Positions 1-9,517 of a stretch of DNA of 64,000 bases are shown here, in pieces. The stretch's first letter is position 1. Each line of letters begins with the position of its first letter. The position numbers and the translations under genes were made by a program. The notes under the pieces were generated by a model that worked only from the letters and a program-made list of their open reading frames with translations, did no database searches and was not told the origin of the DNA. The stretch covers positions 2,745,885-2,809,884 of the forward strand of contig NZ_CP144459.1 in NCBI RefSeq assembly GCF_050320395.1, given 5' to 3'. The stretch is from Treponema_C sp050320395 (GTDB lineage: Bacteria; Spirochaetota; Spirochaetia; Treponematales; Treponemataceae).

Positions 1-1
1 G

Positions 2-3000
2 GCTCCTCCTTCCCACGATTATCCAAAACTTACAAAAGCAGGTGAAGCAAAAAGCATTACGATAGATGAAAAAGCAAGTTTGGATTTAGCCGGTTTTGTT
101 ATAACAAAAGGTGCCGGTGCCGATAATTTTACACCCCTTACAAACAACGGCACGCTCAAAATGACCGGAACAACCTATCCGTCTCCTGCTCCGCTTGGAG
201 GTCAAAAAGAATGGCTTGCAAGTACAAATGTTGCCAATAAAATAACTCACGAAAATAAATCCGCAATCGAATATTACGGCACTTCAGCGGATGTTGTCTG
301 GAAGGGACCGTATAAAAATCTTATCTTAAACATCCGCCCCGATTTAAACATTCAAAATGAGAATTTGGTCGTAGAGAAAAAATTGACAATCACGGGTTCG
401 CCTGCCCATATAAATACCGGAACCGGCACACAAACATATCAAGGCGAAATAGATGCTAAAAAAAGTGCTGTACCTCATTGGAATATCGAATTTACGGCAT
501 CTTCTTTAACGATGGAAAAAGGTACGGACACACTGAATATAAATGCCGAAGATATTAAAGTAAATGCGGGAACATGGACATCGAGTGCGAATATCAATGC
601 CGCGTCTATTACCGCTTCCGGCAGCTGGACAACCAAAAAAGGCAACATCAACCTTAGGGGCGGTTTAAGTGCCGGTTCCTTTGAACAAGAGAAGGGGACT
701 CTTACTCTCGGCGGAAGCGGCGACACCCTTAAATATACATTGCCTTCGGGAAAGGCAAAAATAAAAAACCTTATAATAGCTTCTTCGGCAACCGTAAATC
801 TCGGCTCCGATATTACCATAACCGAAATGTTTGAAAACAATGGAACATTTAATGCAGTAACCAATACAGTATATCTGAAGCATTCTGAAAGCCCAGTAGT
901 AATAAAAGGTAATGGTGATAAAAGCAAAACTCAATTCCGTAATCTTGTCTGTACAGGTGCCGGCGGAAAAAGTATAAGGTTTGAAAACAAGATTTCGGTA
1001 TACGGCGATTTAACCTTGCAGGGTACCGCCAAAACTAACCTGCTTAACATATCGGGAACAAGTAATAATGCAGAGATCTATGTAAATCAGGATAAGAACA
1101 CTGGTACCGGAAGTGTGTGTAAGTGGCTGGGGGTAGCGGTAAATCTTCCTTTAAAATCTTTGGATACCAATATATACACTTGTACTACTGATGAAAGCGA
1201 ACCTACAGGTTCTCTTGATGATATAATAGCCGGAAAACCGGAAAACTGGATTTTCGATAATGTGTATAAACTACGATGGACAGGGGAGGCTAACGATAAT
1301 GACTGGAATAATCCTAATAACTGGCGGCCAAGACCTTCCCATGCCCCAAAAGCTACTCAAGCTGTAACAGTCCGTGAAGTTGCAGGCGATAAGCACCCCA
1401 TATTAGGCAGCGGAACTTATTATGCGGAAAAAGTAGAAGTTGTAGGAACGGCAAGCCTAGACTTAGCCGATAAACTTATATATAAAGATACTGCAAGTCC
1501 TCCCGTTACAATGGCAAAACTCGAAAACAAAGGTACTTTAAAACTGAAAGGCACCGATGATCAAAAACTCTGGTTTGAGCAAACAGTTGAGGAAAATAAA
1601 ATGACCGTTACTCAAAGTTCTACGGTTGAATATTATGGAACATCGCCTGCAACAATAAACTTATGGGGCGGGGGCACAGAAGGTTATAAAAACTTGATTT
1701 TAAATAATATACTCTCCTGCACGATACAAAACACCCCCTTAAAAGTAAACGGAGACCTCACCGTTAAGGGCTCCGATGTTACCATAGATAGCGGTACAGC
1801 AAGTCAAACCTACGGAGGAAAGATAGATGCACATGACAGCGGAAATCGTCGTGCCGTTACGCTCAAGGGTTCCGATATTAATGTAAACAATGCAAGCGCT
1901 GTTATCACTGCCGAAAAATTTACCGTGGACGGTAACTTTACTTTTCAGGGTCCGACGATAACCGCAGCGGAACAAACCTATACAAAAACCGTTCACTTTG
2001 ATAATATCGACTTACAAGCATCCTCCTTTATTAATTTTGAGAATTCCGTAACTTGTAGCCGAAATCTTACACTGTCGTCCGGTACAGGAACTCTTACGGT
2101 AGGAAAGGCGGGCGGTACTTCGGTAACTATAAGTGCTGACGAACAAAGCTATGCAGGACCGCTTACACTCAATGTTCCTGTTATATTCAATACGCCGGGT
2201 GCTCTTACATTTAAAGAGAATATATCCGGAACCGGAAGCCTTACCGTCCCCCAAAACGGACCCGTATATATAGCCGGAAATATAGCATTGACCGGGTCCT
2301 CTTCCGAATTTAAGCAAACAGGTTCGGGTACGGTATTGCTTTCCGCCGGTATTCAAACTAAAAACGGGATTGTATTTGCAGGCCCCCTCTATATTAACAA
2401 TGCTTCGGTTTTTAATGCGGGAACGGGCAAAAATGTAACGGCGAAAAACGTCTTTGTTGCCGCCCATGACGGAACGACTAATAAGACGGTTGAATTACAA
2501 TCTCCGCTTGAAACGGATAATTTCGTACTTTTTTCGGGAAACATAAAACTTTCCTCCGGACAAAGTACTCCCGATATTTCGGCAAACAAAGATATCGTTC
2601 TTTTCGGGCCTGACTATAACGGCGATTATACTCCGCCTTCCGGTGCTGCCGATACAACACTTGTTTCAAACCTTTTTACGTATAATCATACTTCAAGACC
2701 CGCCCCTACAATAACACTTCCCAATAACTTACCCGATACCGGTAATACCGCAATACAAAAGAATAAGGGAACCTTTGATTTACCGTCTTTAGGAGGTAAA
2801 AAGCTTAAAGCAACAAGAAATTTTTACGCAAACGGTATGAACCTCTGTGCCTCATCACCGTGGACTCTGGAGATTTCCGAACATGACAGCTCTGAAAACG
2901 GCTTTACCGAAGCCTATAATACAATCGTAAAAAATGCCAAGGCCGAAGGGGGCACCGTTGCGGCGGCGGAAGGCTGCGATTATAAGCTTTCCGGCGATCC

Positions 3001-6000
3001 TGCAAATACCGCCGATACGAATTCGAACTGGGATTTTGAGCGTCCGACCATTCAACGCGCATACACCGTATGGGACGATGTAATCTTTGTTCAATTTTCC
3101 GAACCTATAGAAAACTCGCGCAATGAAATTTCAGCAGCCGTCTCACGTATCAAGCTGAATGACGGTGCCGATATCAATGTAAGTGTTTGGAAAAATAAAG
3201 AATGTACGGATTCTACGGAAGGCGCAGGAGATTTGCAGTCCTTTTATCTTAAAGCTTCCGCCCCTTGGAACACGGATGCTACGGGCTCATCACCGGGTGT
3301 CGGACAAAGTACCGACATGGGACGTGCCGATATCACACCCGGACATCGCAGCATAAAGCCGAATATAAATATAGCTACGGTTGTTTCCAGTCTATATGAA
3401 ACTCTGCGCGATAAAAATAAAAACCGTATCACCGATTATTCGGGTATAAACCGATTTACCGCAGTTCAAGATAACTGCCCTCCCGTCCTTATCGGTGTGT
3501 ATACCGGCCAGGAAATGCATACGCCCCATAACGGCTCCGGTACCGGCGGTCAGCCTGAATACGATGCGCACAACTTTATAGAATTCCGCTACTCCGAACC
3601 CGTTAATATCTATGAAAATACGACAGACGGCGCAGCGATTGCGCTCTCCGATTCCGCAGTAAATATTCGATCGACAAATACACTGGGAAACATCGGCCCG
3701 AACGGAAGCGGTCTGAAGATTGCCGGTTTTGCCGATATTGCTTCGGGCAGCCTTTCGGCGGCAAGCAGGGACGGCGGGATACCCCATGCCCTGTACCGCA
3801 ATTTCCCCGCGGCTCACGGCAGCGCGGCGGCAGCCCAAACCCATAGAGTCCGCATTTCGATTGCGGGCTTTGCCGACGGCACCAAGACGGTCGGAGCTTA
3901 TACCGTTCACAACTGGGTCGGCTATATAGACAATGCCGTAACACCGTCGGGGAATGCCGTACCGCCCGGAAACGATAAATTTGCCGAAAACGGACTCATC
4001 CGAAGTGCCGCCGTCTTTGATCCCGACGGTACGGGGCCGTTACCGGCAAAACCCGTTTTTTCCGTAAAAGGCGAATATGTACCGATTGTAAATACGGCCT
4101 TAAACGTTCCCCTCGACACGGGCAATTTACACGGAAGCTGGGATACTTCTGCGCCCGTTTTTGCAAGATATGCAAAAGATGAGCCCGGCTGGATATCCTC
4201 ATCTTTGAATGAAATAATAGGCTTTGCTCCCTCAAATATTGTCGAAAAACTGGAATTCCACTTTTTCGACAACGCGCCGTCTTATACAGCGGGAGAAACC
4301 TTCCGCTGGCAAAGTACCGACGGCGTTAACGAGCCGGCATGGTTTCAAGGCGCCAGTACCATTTCCAACACCTCCTATGATAAGCTCGGAGGTTCCCGCT
4401 TCGATCCGAACGGCACCGCTCCTACGGAAGGGGGTATCCGTGCATCTTCCCTGTCGGGCAGTATAGGAGCTTTCAGCTTCCGCAAAAAGGGTTCTTCCGG
4501 TGCTTTAATCGGCTTTACGGGAGGCGATACGGATATAAGGCAAAAAGCGGATAGCGGCCTTTTATTCCGGCCCATACCTTCAGGGCGGAATCCTGTCGAC
4601 ACCCTATATTTGCAACTGGATATTCAAGGTGCGCCGGCACTTGCGCTTCCGATTACCCAGGCATTTTCGGTTGAGTACGATCAATCCGTCGGCTTTGTAA
4701 CCGACCTTGCGGGAAACAGAATGCGCACCCAATCCGCCGAATCGATAGACCTTACCCGCCCCCGTATCGTTTTAAGTATAGCTCCGGTAGGTACCGACAA
4801 AGTTTATATTTTGTTCAATACTCCCATCAATACCGATGCGGCACACTTGGCCGGTATTCCGCATAACTTGGAAATCCCCGGCAGTGCCAATTCTTTCGAT
4901 CCGTTAAAACCGGCACAGGTGCGCACCCTTACCGATTCGGGAACGGGACTTATTTTGCATTTGAGCAATCGGATTGTCTATAGCGATATTAAAAAACCGA
5001 TACGTATTAGAGTCTCTTCCGCCTCGTCACCCCCGAACAAAATGTTTATTGAACGGACAACGCTTAACCTTGCCCCCGTAATCGGCCCTGCCCATGCTTT
5101 AAGCGATTTTGCCGTAAACGTCGTGCGCCCCCTCTATGTACACGATGACGGCCCCGGAGGCGAAGAAGGTTTCCAAAGCCTTGCAAGCGGTTTGGCAATG
5201 CGTCTTTTTGACGGTTCGGGCGGCCCCGGCAATACCGCTTTTGCCGATAAAGATCTTACGATTGCGGCGGCCCGGGAAAACGGCGATGCGGATAAACTGC
5301 AAATGTATTACGATACCGACCCCCGGCCCGAATCGGTTTCCGTCGCTTTTAATTTGGCGACAGGCTTAAAAAGCAGGGTATGGCTTCCCAAACGGTTGGA
5401 TGCCATAAGTTTTGCCGCAAATTCTTCGGCGCCGCCCCCGTTGGATATGACTTTATCCGGCGCCTCTTCCGTATTTTCGAATCCGGGACAGCCCCTTAAC
5501 TTTCCGCCCGATAAAACCGTCGAGTTTTTATTCGGCTTGCAAGAAGACGACGGAAGCGGCGGTTTCCAAGATGTTACCATAGACCACGATGCGGACGGAA
5601 CGACGGCAACCCCGACACCTGAGGTTCCTCTCTACGCGCTGCGTTTAAAAGACCCGAACGATCCGGCTTCGATAGACCTCTGGTCTTTTAATACATCCGC
5701 TTTAAAACCTCAAGTCGGCGGCGTAAGCATTTTGAACAACGTTATAAATACGACAGAGCGCGAAAATGTCGTTATACAGGTAAAAACCGAAAAAGCCGGC
5801 AGTTTAAGCGTTATGGTAATGACCTTGGACGGAGACGTGGTAAAGGTTTTACATTCGGGCCGTGTGGAAAAGGGCAGTCATCTTTACCGATGGAACGGCA
5901 CAAACAAAAGCGGCACTCCGGTTGCCCGCGGTATGTACTTTATCCGCGTCATAGGCCCGGGTATCGACGAAACGCGGAAGGTTATGGCGGTCAAAGAATA

Positions 6001-6001
6001 A
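2..6001 (+). CDS. Giant repeat-built surface/exported protein, 5' end outside window
   Basis: The reading frame is open from base 2, so the true start lies upstream; about 2,000 residues are visible. The N-terminal half is rich in Gly, Thr, Ser and Asn with short alternating beta-strand patterns, as in beta-helix adhesins. It contains a module present twice: the string YKNLIL preceded by YYGTS occurs near residues 65-80 and again near 540-560, each followed by a QTY-GG/QGE-I-DA segment. A WTGEANDNDWNNPNNW motif marks the start of the second module. The last 75 residues resemble a FlgD-type immunoglobulin-like fold (SLSVMVMTLDGDVV, then YRWNGTNKSG and ARGMYFIRV), which often ends large exported proteins and may anchor or support secretion. 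The TolC-type gene follows 31 bp downstream, so secretion by a shared system is possible but unproven. The exact function is not recognised. Confidence 0.75.
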   Translation, partial: APPSHDYPKLTKAGEAKSITIDEKASLDLAGFVITKGAGADNFTPLTNNGTLKMTGTTYPSPAPLGGQKEWLASTNVANKITHENKSAIEYYGTSADVVWKGPYKNLILNIRPDLNIQNENLVVEKKLTITGSPAHINTGTGTQTYQGEIDAKKSAVPHWNIEFTASSLTMEKGTDTLNINAEDIKVNAGTWTSSANINAASITASGSWTTKKGNINLRGGLSAGSFEQEKGTLTLGGSGDTLKYTLPSGKAKIKNLIIASSATVNLGSDITITEMFENNGTFNAVTNTVYLKHSESPVVIKGNGDKSKTQFRNLVCTGAGGKSIRFENKISVYGDLTLQGTAKTNLLNISGTSNNAEIYVNQDKNTGTGSVCKWLGVAVNLPLKSLDTNIYTCTTDESEPTGSLDDIIAGKPENWIFDNVYKLRWTGEANDNDWNNPNNWRPRPSHAPKATQAVTVREVAGDKHPILGSGTYYAEKVEVVGTASLDLADKLIYKDTASPPVTMAKLENKGTLKLKGTDDQKLWFEQTVEENKMTVTQSSTVEYYGTSPATINLWGGGTEGYKNLILNNILSCTIQNTPLKVNGDLTVKGSDVTIDSGTASQTYGGKIDAHDSGNRRAVTLKGSDINVNNASAVITAEKFTVDGNFTFQGPTITAAEQTYTKTVHFDNIDLQASSFINFENSVTCSRNLTLSSGTGTLTVGKAGGTSVTISADEQSYAGPLTLNVPVIFNTPGALTFKENISGTGSLTVPQNGPVYIAGNIALTGSSSEFKQTGSGTVLLSAGIQTKNGIVFAGPLYINNASVFNAGTGKNVTAKNVFVAAHDGTTNKTVELQSPLETDNFVLFSGNIKLSSGQSTPDISANKDIVLFGPDYNGDYTPPSGAADTTLVSNLFTYNHTSRPAPTITLPNNLPDTGNTAIQKNKGTFDLPSLGGKKLKATRNFYANGMNLCASSPWTLEISEHDSSENGFTEAYNTIVKNAKAEGGTVAAAEGCDYKLSGDPANTADTNSNWDFERPTIQRAYTVWDDVIFVQFSEPIENSRNEISAAVSRIKLNDGADINVSVWKNKECTDSTEGAGDLQSFYLKASAPWNTDATGSSPGVGQSTDMGRADITPGHRSIKPNINIATVVSSLYETLRDKNKNRITDYSGINRFTAVQDNCPPVLIGVYTGQEMHTPHNGSGTGGQPEYDAHNFIEFRYSEPVNIYENTTDGAAIALSDSAVNIRSTNTLGNIGPNGSGLKIAGFADIASGSLSAASRDGGIPHALYRNFPAAHGSAAAAQTHRVRISIAGFADGTKTVGAYTVHNWVGYIDNAVTPSGNAVPPGNDKFAENGLIRSAAVFDPDGTGPLPAKPVFSVKGEYVPIVNTALNVPLDTGNLHGSWDTSAPVFARYAKDEPGWISSSLNEIIGFAPSNIVEKLEFHFFDNAPSYTAGETFRWQSTDGVNEPAWFQGASTISNTSYDKLGGSRFDPNGTAPTEGGIRASSLSGSIGAFSFRKKGSSGALIGFTGGDTDIRQKADSGLLFRPIPSGRNPVDTLYLQLDIQGAPALALPITQAFSVEYDQSVGFVTDLAGNRMRTQSAESIDLTRPRIVLSIAPVGTDKVYILFNTPINTDAAHLAGIPHNLEIPGSANSFDPLKPAQVRTLTDSGTGLILHLSNRIVYSDIKKPIRIRVSSASSPPNKMFIERTTLNLAPVIGPAHALSDFAVNVVRPLYVHDDGPGGEEGFQSLASGLAMRLFDGSGGPGNTAFADKDLTIAAARENGDADKLQMYYDTDPRPESVSVAFNLATGLKSRVWLPKRLDAISFAANSSAPPPLDMTLSGASSVFSNPGQPLNFPPDKTVEFLFGLQEDDGSGGFQDVTIDHDADGTTATPTPEVPLYALRLKDPNDPASIDLWSFNTSALKPQVGGVSILNNVINTTERENVVIQVKTEKAGSLSVMVMTLDGDVVKVLHSGRVEKGSHLYRWNGTNKSGTPVARGMYFIRVIGPGIDETRKVMAVKE

Positions 6002-6032
6002 AAGACAAATAAGGAGGGCTTAAACCGAGCGT

Positions 6033-7415
6033 ATGAATAAAAGGGACTTCCGGCTTTTTACGGCAGCGCTTCTTTTTGCGCTTTTGGCGCCGGCGCTTCC
6101 CCTCTATGCCCTTGAATTAACCGTAGACGAAGCGGTGGATTACGCCCTTAAAAACGGTAAAAACTTAAAAGCCGCCGCTATAGAACTCGAAATTAAAAAG
6201 AGAGAAAGCGATACCTCATGGAACGCGCTTTTGCCCTCCGTTCAGGCATCCGCAAGCCTTGTGCGCAGCAACGAAGTACACAATTCCTTTAAAAACGTTG
6301 CCGATATGCTGAACCCCTTATACACCTTCCACGGCATTCCGCCTGTTACTGTCCCCGAACCGCTCGAAAAAGATTACTGGAAAGCTGTCGGAAACATCGG
6401 CATTACGCTGAACTTCAATGCCGCCCTTGTAAACGAAATACGCGCTTCCCGTGCCGATTACGAAGCGGGTTTTATATTGTGGGAACAGGCTCTACGCGAA
6501 ACCGAGCGCAATATACGTAAAATGTTTTACGGCTTGCTTTTACAAAGCGAAGACTTAAAATTGCAGGAAACAACCCTGATAAATGCCGAAAACCGCTTAA
6601 AACAAGCCGAAATACGCTATAAAAACGGCCTCGCTCCCGAACTGGCCCTCTTACAGGCTCAAGCTGCATATGAAAATCAAAAACCCGAAGTGTTAAAAGC
6701 AAAACATGCTCTCAAACGGCAGTTTGACCTCTTTATCTTTTTGCTCGGCCTTCCCTCAGACACCGTCATAGAGCTTAAAGGAACGATAGAACCCGTCTTT
6801 GTCGATATCGATGCGGAACGCCTCATAGCCGACTGTTCAAATCGCCGGTTCGACCTTGCCTCCCTGAATAAAAATCTGGAATTGATGAGGCTGCGCCTTT
6901 TGTCGATGAATTTGCAGTCTTATACCCCTTCTCTTTCGCTTAACTATACATGGCAGCCCGTAGTTACCGATATTGGCAAAGATTGGTTTAAAGATAAAAA
7001 CGTCATCGATAACGGTTCGTTCAGTGCATCCCTTGTATGGAATATAACCGATACGCTGCCTTTTTCGCAAAACCGCATTCGGACACGCTCTCTGAACGAC
7101 AATATTCGCAAAGCCGAAATTCAATACGAAGCCGTTGTACAAAAAGCCGAAAACGAAATCCGCAGCCTTGCCGACAGTTTAAATCAAAGGCGTCTTCTTA
7201 TCGAAGCCGGTAAAGGAAACATAGAGCTCGCACAAAAAACCTATGATATGACACTCGAGGCCTACCGTACCGGTACGGTTCGGCTGTCCGATGTCCGCGA
7301 CGCCGAAACCCGCCTCAATCAAGCAGAATTGGGTCTTGCCGCCGAAAAATACAATTACCTTTGCGATTTATTGGACTTGGAATACGCACTGAATACGAAT
7401 TTATGTAACTTTTAA
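6033..7415 (+). CDS. TolC-family outer-membrane efflux/secretion protein
   Basis: The 460-residue product has an N-terminal signal peptide with likely cleavage after the Ala near residue 26 (LPLYA, then LELTVDEAVDYAL). The mature protein begins with the typical OEP-domain opening, an acidic TxxEAxxxAL helix. Two long alpha-helical coiled segments (about residues 140-220 and 370-450) are separated by beta-rich parts, which is the duplicated OEP architecture of TolC. TolC proteins form trimeric channels across the outer membrane that work with an inner-membrane pump. No periplasmic adaptor or pump gene is adjacent here. A strong AGGAGGG lies about 14 nt before the ATG, unusually far, so initiation may be inefficient. 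It follows the giant surface protein closely and is probably co-transcribed with it. Confidence 0.85.
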   Translation: MNKRDFRLFTAALLFALLAPALPLYALELTVDEAVDYALKNGKNLKAAAIELEIKKRESDTSWNALLPSVQASASLVRSNEVHNSFKNVADMLNPLYTFHGIPPVTVPEPLEKDYWKAVGNIGITLNFNAALVNEIRASRADYEAGFILWEQALRETERNIRKMFYGLLLQSEDLKLQETTLINAENRLKQAEIRYKNGLAPELALLQAQAAYENQKPEVLKAKHALKRQFDLFIFLLGLPSDTVIELKGTIEPVFVDIDAERLIADCSNRRFDLASLNKNLELMRLRLLSMNLQSYTPSLSLNYTWQPVVTDIGKDWFKDKNVIDNGSFSASLVWNITDTLPFSQNRIRTRSLNDNIRKAEIQYEAVVQKAENEIRSLADSLNQRRLLIEAGKGNIELAQKTYDMTLEAYRTGTVRLSDVRDAETRLNQAELGLAAEKYNYLCDLLDLEYALNTNLCNF

Positions 7416-7427
7416 GCTGAATTTCTT

Positions 7428-7483
7428 CTTGCCCGCCTCCGCTTTTTAGTCTATACTGGAAGCGGAGAAAAACGGTGGAAGAA
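7428..7483 (+). repeat. Direct repeat DR1, left copy (duplicate of dnaE promoter and start)
   Basis: These 56 bases are identical to 13427-13482, exactly 5,999 bp away. The copy begins 12 bp after the TolC-type stop codon and carries the whole dnaE promoter (TTGCCC-N17-TATACT), the GGAG ribosome site, the GTG start and two further codons. The sequences diverge on both sides. The stop codon of the LacI-type gene lies only 12 bp inside the repeat boundary. Confidence 0.97.
7429..7457 (+). promoter_or_regulatory. Orphan copy of the dnaE promoter
   Basis: TTGCCC at 7429-7434 and TATACT at 7452-7457 are 17 bp apart, identical to the dnaE promoter. Reading rightward, the duplicated GTG at 7475 opens an eight-codon frame ending in TAG at 7499-7501. 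If active, the promoter would transcribe antisense into the 3' end of the LacI-type gene. Confidence 0.7.
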
Positions 7484-7495
7484 AATTATAAATGC

Positions 7496-8473
7496 TTATA
7501 GTCTGTCAATCACTTCCACATCTAAAAAGATTTCTCTTTTTACACTATTACCGCTGTCATTTTTATCAATTAGTCGAATAAGCTCTTCCATTGCTTGGAT
7601 TCCTATCTCAACAACAGGTTGATTGACAACGGAAACGGGATATTTCAAATAATCCATCCAGCGATTATCGTCATATGAAATCACTTTTAAATCTTCAGGT
7701 ATGCGTAAACCGAGTTCGTCTATAGTACTGATAACCTGATATCCTATGTCGGACGTTGCACATATTACCGAATCCAAATGAGTTTTTTGTAAAAAATCGG
7801 CAATTTTTTTATTTGAATCTTCCGAGTGATAATGTAATTCCAGTATAGCCGGTTTTACATCGGGAAAATGTTCCAAAATATATGCCTTGTATCCCCGGGC
7901 TCTGTAATAAGCACTGTACACAGTATCCGCATATCCGATAAAGCCTATATGCGAACATTTTTGCCGTACAAGATATTCAGCTGCAAGCCGCCCGCTTTCG
8001 TAATTGTTTATTCCTACAAAAGTATGGTTATGCTTATTGAATTGACGATCAACCAAGACAACAGGGATATGGGCAAAAAGAAGCGATTCCGGATAAACAG
8101 TAGCATCTACCGGAGAAAGAATCAGCCCGCTTATATTTTTTTCAAGCAGTAATTGGATATTCTTTATTTCTTTTTTAGTAGTATAGTTTGAATCACAAAT
8201 CAATAACGAGAACCCTTTTTCCGAAGCAAAAGTTTCCATCGATTTTATCAAAGATATATAATAATCTTCGGTTATGTTCGGAACAACAACTCCGATATAT
8301 TCGATTTGAGTCGGAAGAGTTTTATCAATTTGATACTCCATTCGTTGGATAACATTTAATACATGTTCACGTGTTGCCGGTTTTACATAGCGTGTTTTAT
8401 TTACTACATGCGAAACGGTAGTAATCGATACGCCTGCTTCTTCGGCAACATCCGTCATCGTTATATCTTTCAC
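7496..8473 (-). CDS. LacI/GalR-family transcriptional regulator
   Basis: The 325-residue protein starts with a LacI-type helix-turn-helix (TDVAEEAGVSITTVSHVVN, about residues 6-25) and a hinge, followed by a periplasmic-binding-protein-like ligand domain (IGVVVPNITEDYY onward) with the usual LVRQKC-IGFIGY segment near the middle. The start is GTG. It is the last gene of the minus-strand transport operon, about 53 bp after the permease. It probably senses the transported sugar or a derivative and represses the divergent promoters in 12026-12372, where a perfect 16-bp palindrome fits a LacI-family operator. The family assignment is firm; the ligand is unknown. Confidence 0.9.
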   Translation of the reverse strand: MKDITMTDVAEEAGVSITTVSHVVNKTRYVKPATREHVLNVIQRMEYQIDKTLPTQIEYIGVVVPNITEDYYISLIKSMETFASEKGFSLLICDSNYTTKKEIKNIQLLLEKNISGLILSPVDATVYPESLLFAHIPVVLVDRQFNKHNHTFVGINNYESGRLAAEYLVRQKCSHIGFIGYADTVYSAYYRARGYKAYILEHFPDVKPAILELHYHSEDSNKKIADFLQKTHLDSVICATSDIGYQVISTIDELGLRIPEDLKVISYDDNRWMDYLKYPVSVVNQPVVEIGIQAMEELIRLIDKNDSGNSVKREIFLDVEVIDRL

Positions 8474-8526
8474 GGCACATCCCGATGTGTATTGTACTTA
8501 GATATACGTTTTCTTTCAAGACTTTT

Positions 8527-9501
8527 TTATTTATTTTCTATGTCACCCATGATACTTTTTGTCCGTCGATTTTTTGCCCAAATATCATAAGAAACCGCAA
8601 GGGCAATAATAGCACCTCTAACAATTTGCTGTAAATATGAATTGACATTTGTAAGGTTCATTATATTATTTAAAAATCCCACAATAAAAGCACCTACAAG
8701 AGTTCCTCCCGCTGTTCCCATACCGCCGGAAAAACTCGTCCCGCCTATTATGGACGATGTTAACGCATGGAATTCATAATTTATAGCCCCGTTAGGCAAG
8801 CCGGCATTTACCCTGGACATAAATAACACACCGGCAATACCGACAAAAACACCATGTGTTATAAATGCCAAAATTTTTATCTTCCGTACATTAATGCCGG
8901 AAGCAATCGCAGCTTCTTCATTTCCGCCTATTGCATAAAGAGAACGGCCGAAACGTGTATGATTCAGACAATACCATGTAAATATAAGCGTCAATACCAG
9001 AAAAATAATAGGAGTCGGTATAAAGGCAATCGAGCCTTGTCCGATTTTTATAAAGTTTCCTATTTGATAAATATTTTGCCCGTTTGTATATAATAATGCC
9101 GCTCCGCGTGCTACGGTTTGCATTGCCAAGGTTGCAATAAACGGAGGTGTTTTTAATTTGGTTACAAGCAGAGCGTTGCATACATTACATAAAACGCCGA
9201 TTGCGATTGCTATCGTAAAAGCCAAAATCATAGAACCGGTCGCTTTATAAACCGCAACGGATAAAAGTCCTGAAAGAGCCAATACGGAACCGGCAGACAA
9301 ATCTATCATACCGCAGATAATCAGTAAGGTTTCTCCGAAGGCAAGAATCGTTGTAACCGATATTTGTCGGGAAACATTTCCTAAATTACCGGGAGATAAA
9401 AAATTCGGATTTATTATCGATGACAAAACGAATAAAAAAATCAAAACAAAATAGATACTGTATTTCTTTGTTACTGCATTCCAGATACCGTGTATACTCA
9501 T
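8527..9501 (-). CDS. Ribose/galactose-type ABC transporter permease
   Basis: The 324-residue protein is very hydrophobic with about eight to ten membrane segments and belongs to the BPD_transp_2 (RbsC/MglC/XylH) family. Family marks include FGETLLIICGMIDLSAGSV near residues 55-75, the GGNEEAAIASGI loop around residue 190 and the SIIGGTSFSGGMGT motif in the last third. It forms the inner-membrane channel for the sugar delivered by the binding protein encoded at 11063-12025. A GGAG ribosome site precedes the ATG. The ATPase gene ends 16 bp upstream, so the genes are in one operon. The exact substrate cannot be read from the permease. Confidence 0.92.
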   Translation of the reverse strand: MSIHGIWNAVTKKYSIYFVLIFLFVLSSIINPNFLSPGNLGNVSRQISVTTILAFGETLLIICGMIDLSAGSVLALSGLLSVAVYKATGSMILAFTIAIAIGVLCNVCNALLVTKLKTPPFIATLAMQTVARGAALLYTNGQNIYQIGNFIKIGQGSIAFIPTPIIFLVLTLIFTWYCLNHTRFGRSLYAIGGNEEAAIASGINVRKIKILAFITHGVFVGIAGVLFMSRVNAGLPNGAINYEFHALTSSIIGGTSFSGGMGTAGGTLVGAFIVGFLNNIMNLTNVNSYLQQIVRGAIIALAVSYDIWAKNRRTKSIMGDIENK

Positions 9502-9517
9502 TTAAATTACTCCTTAA

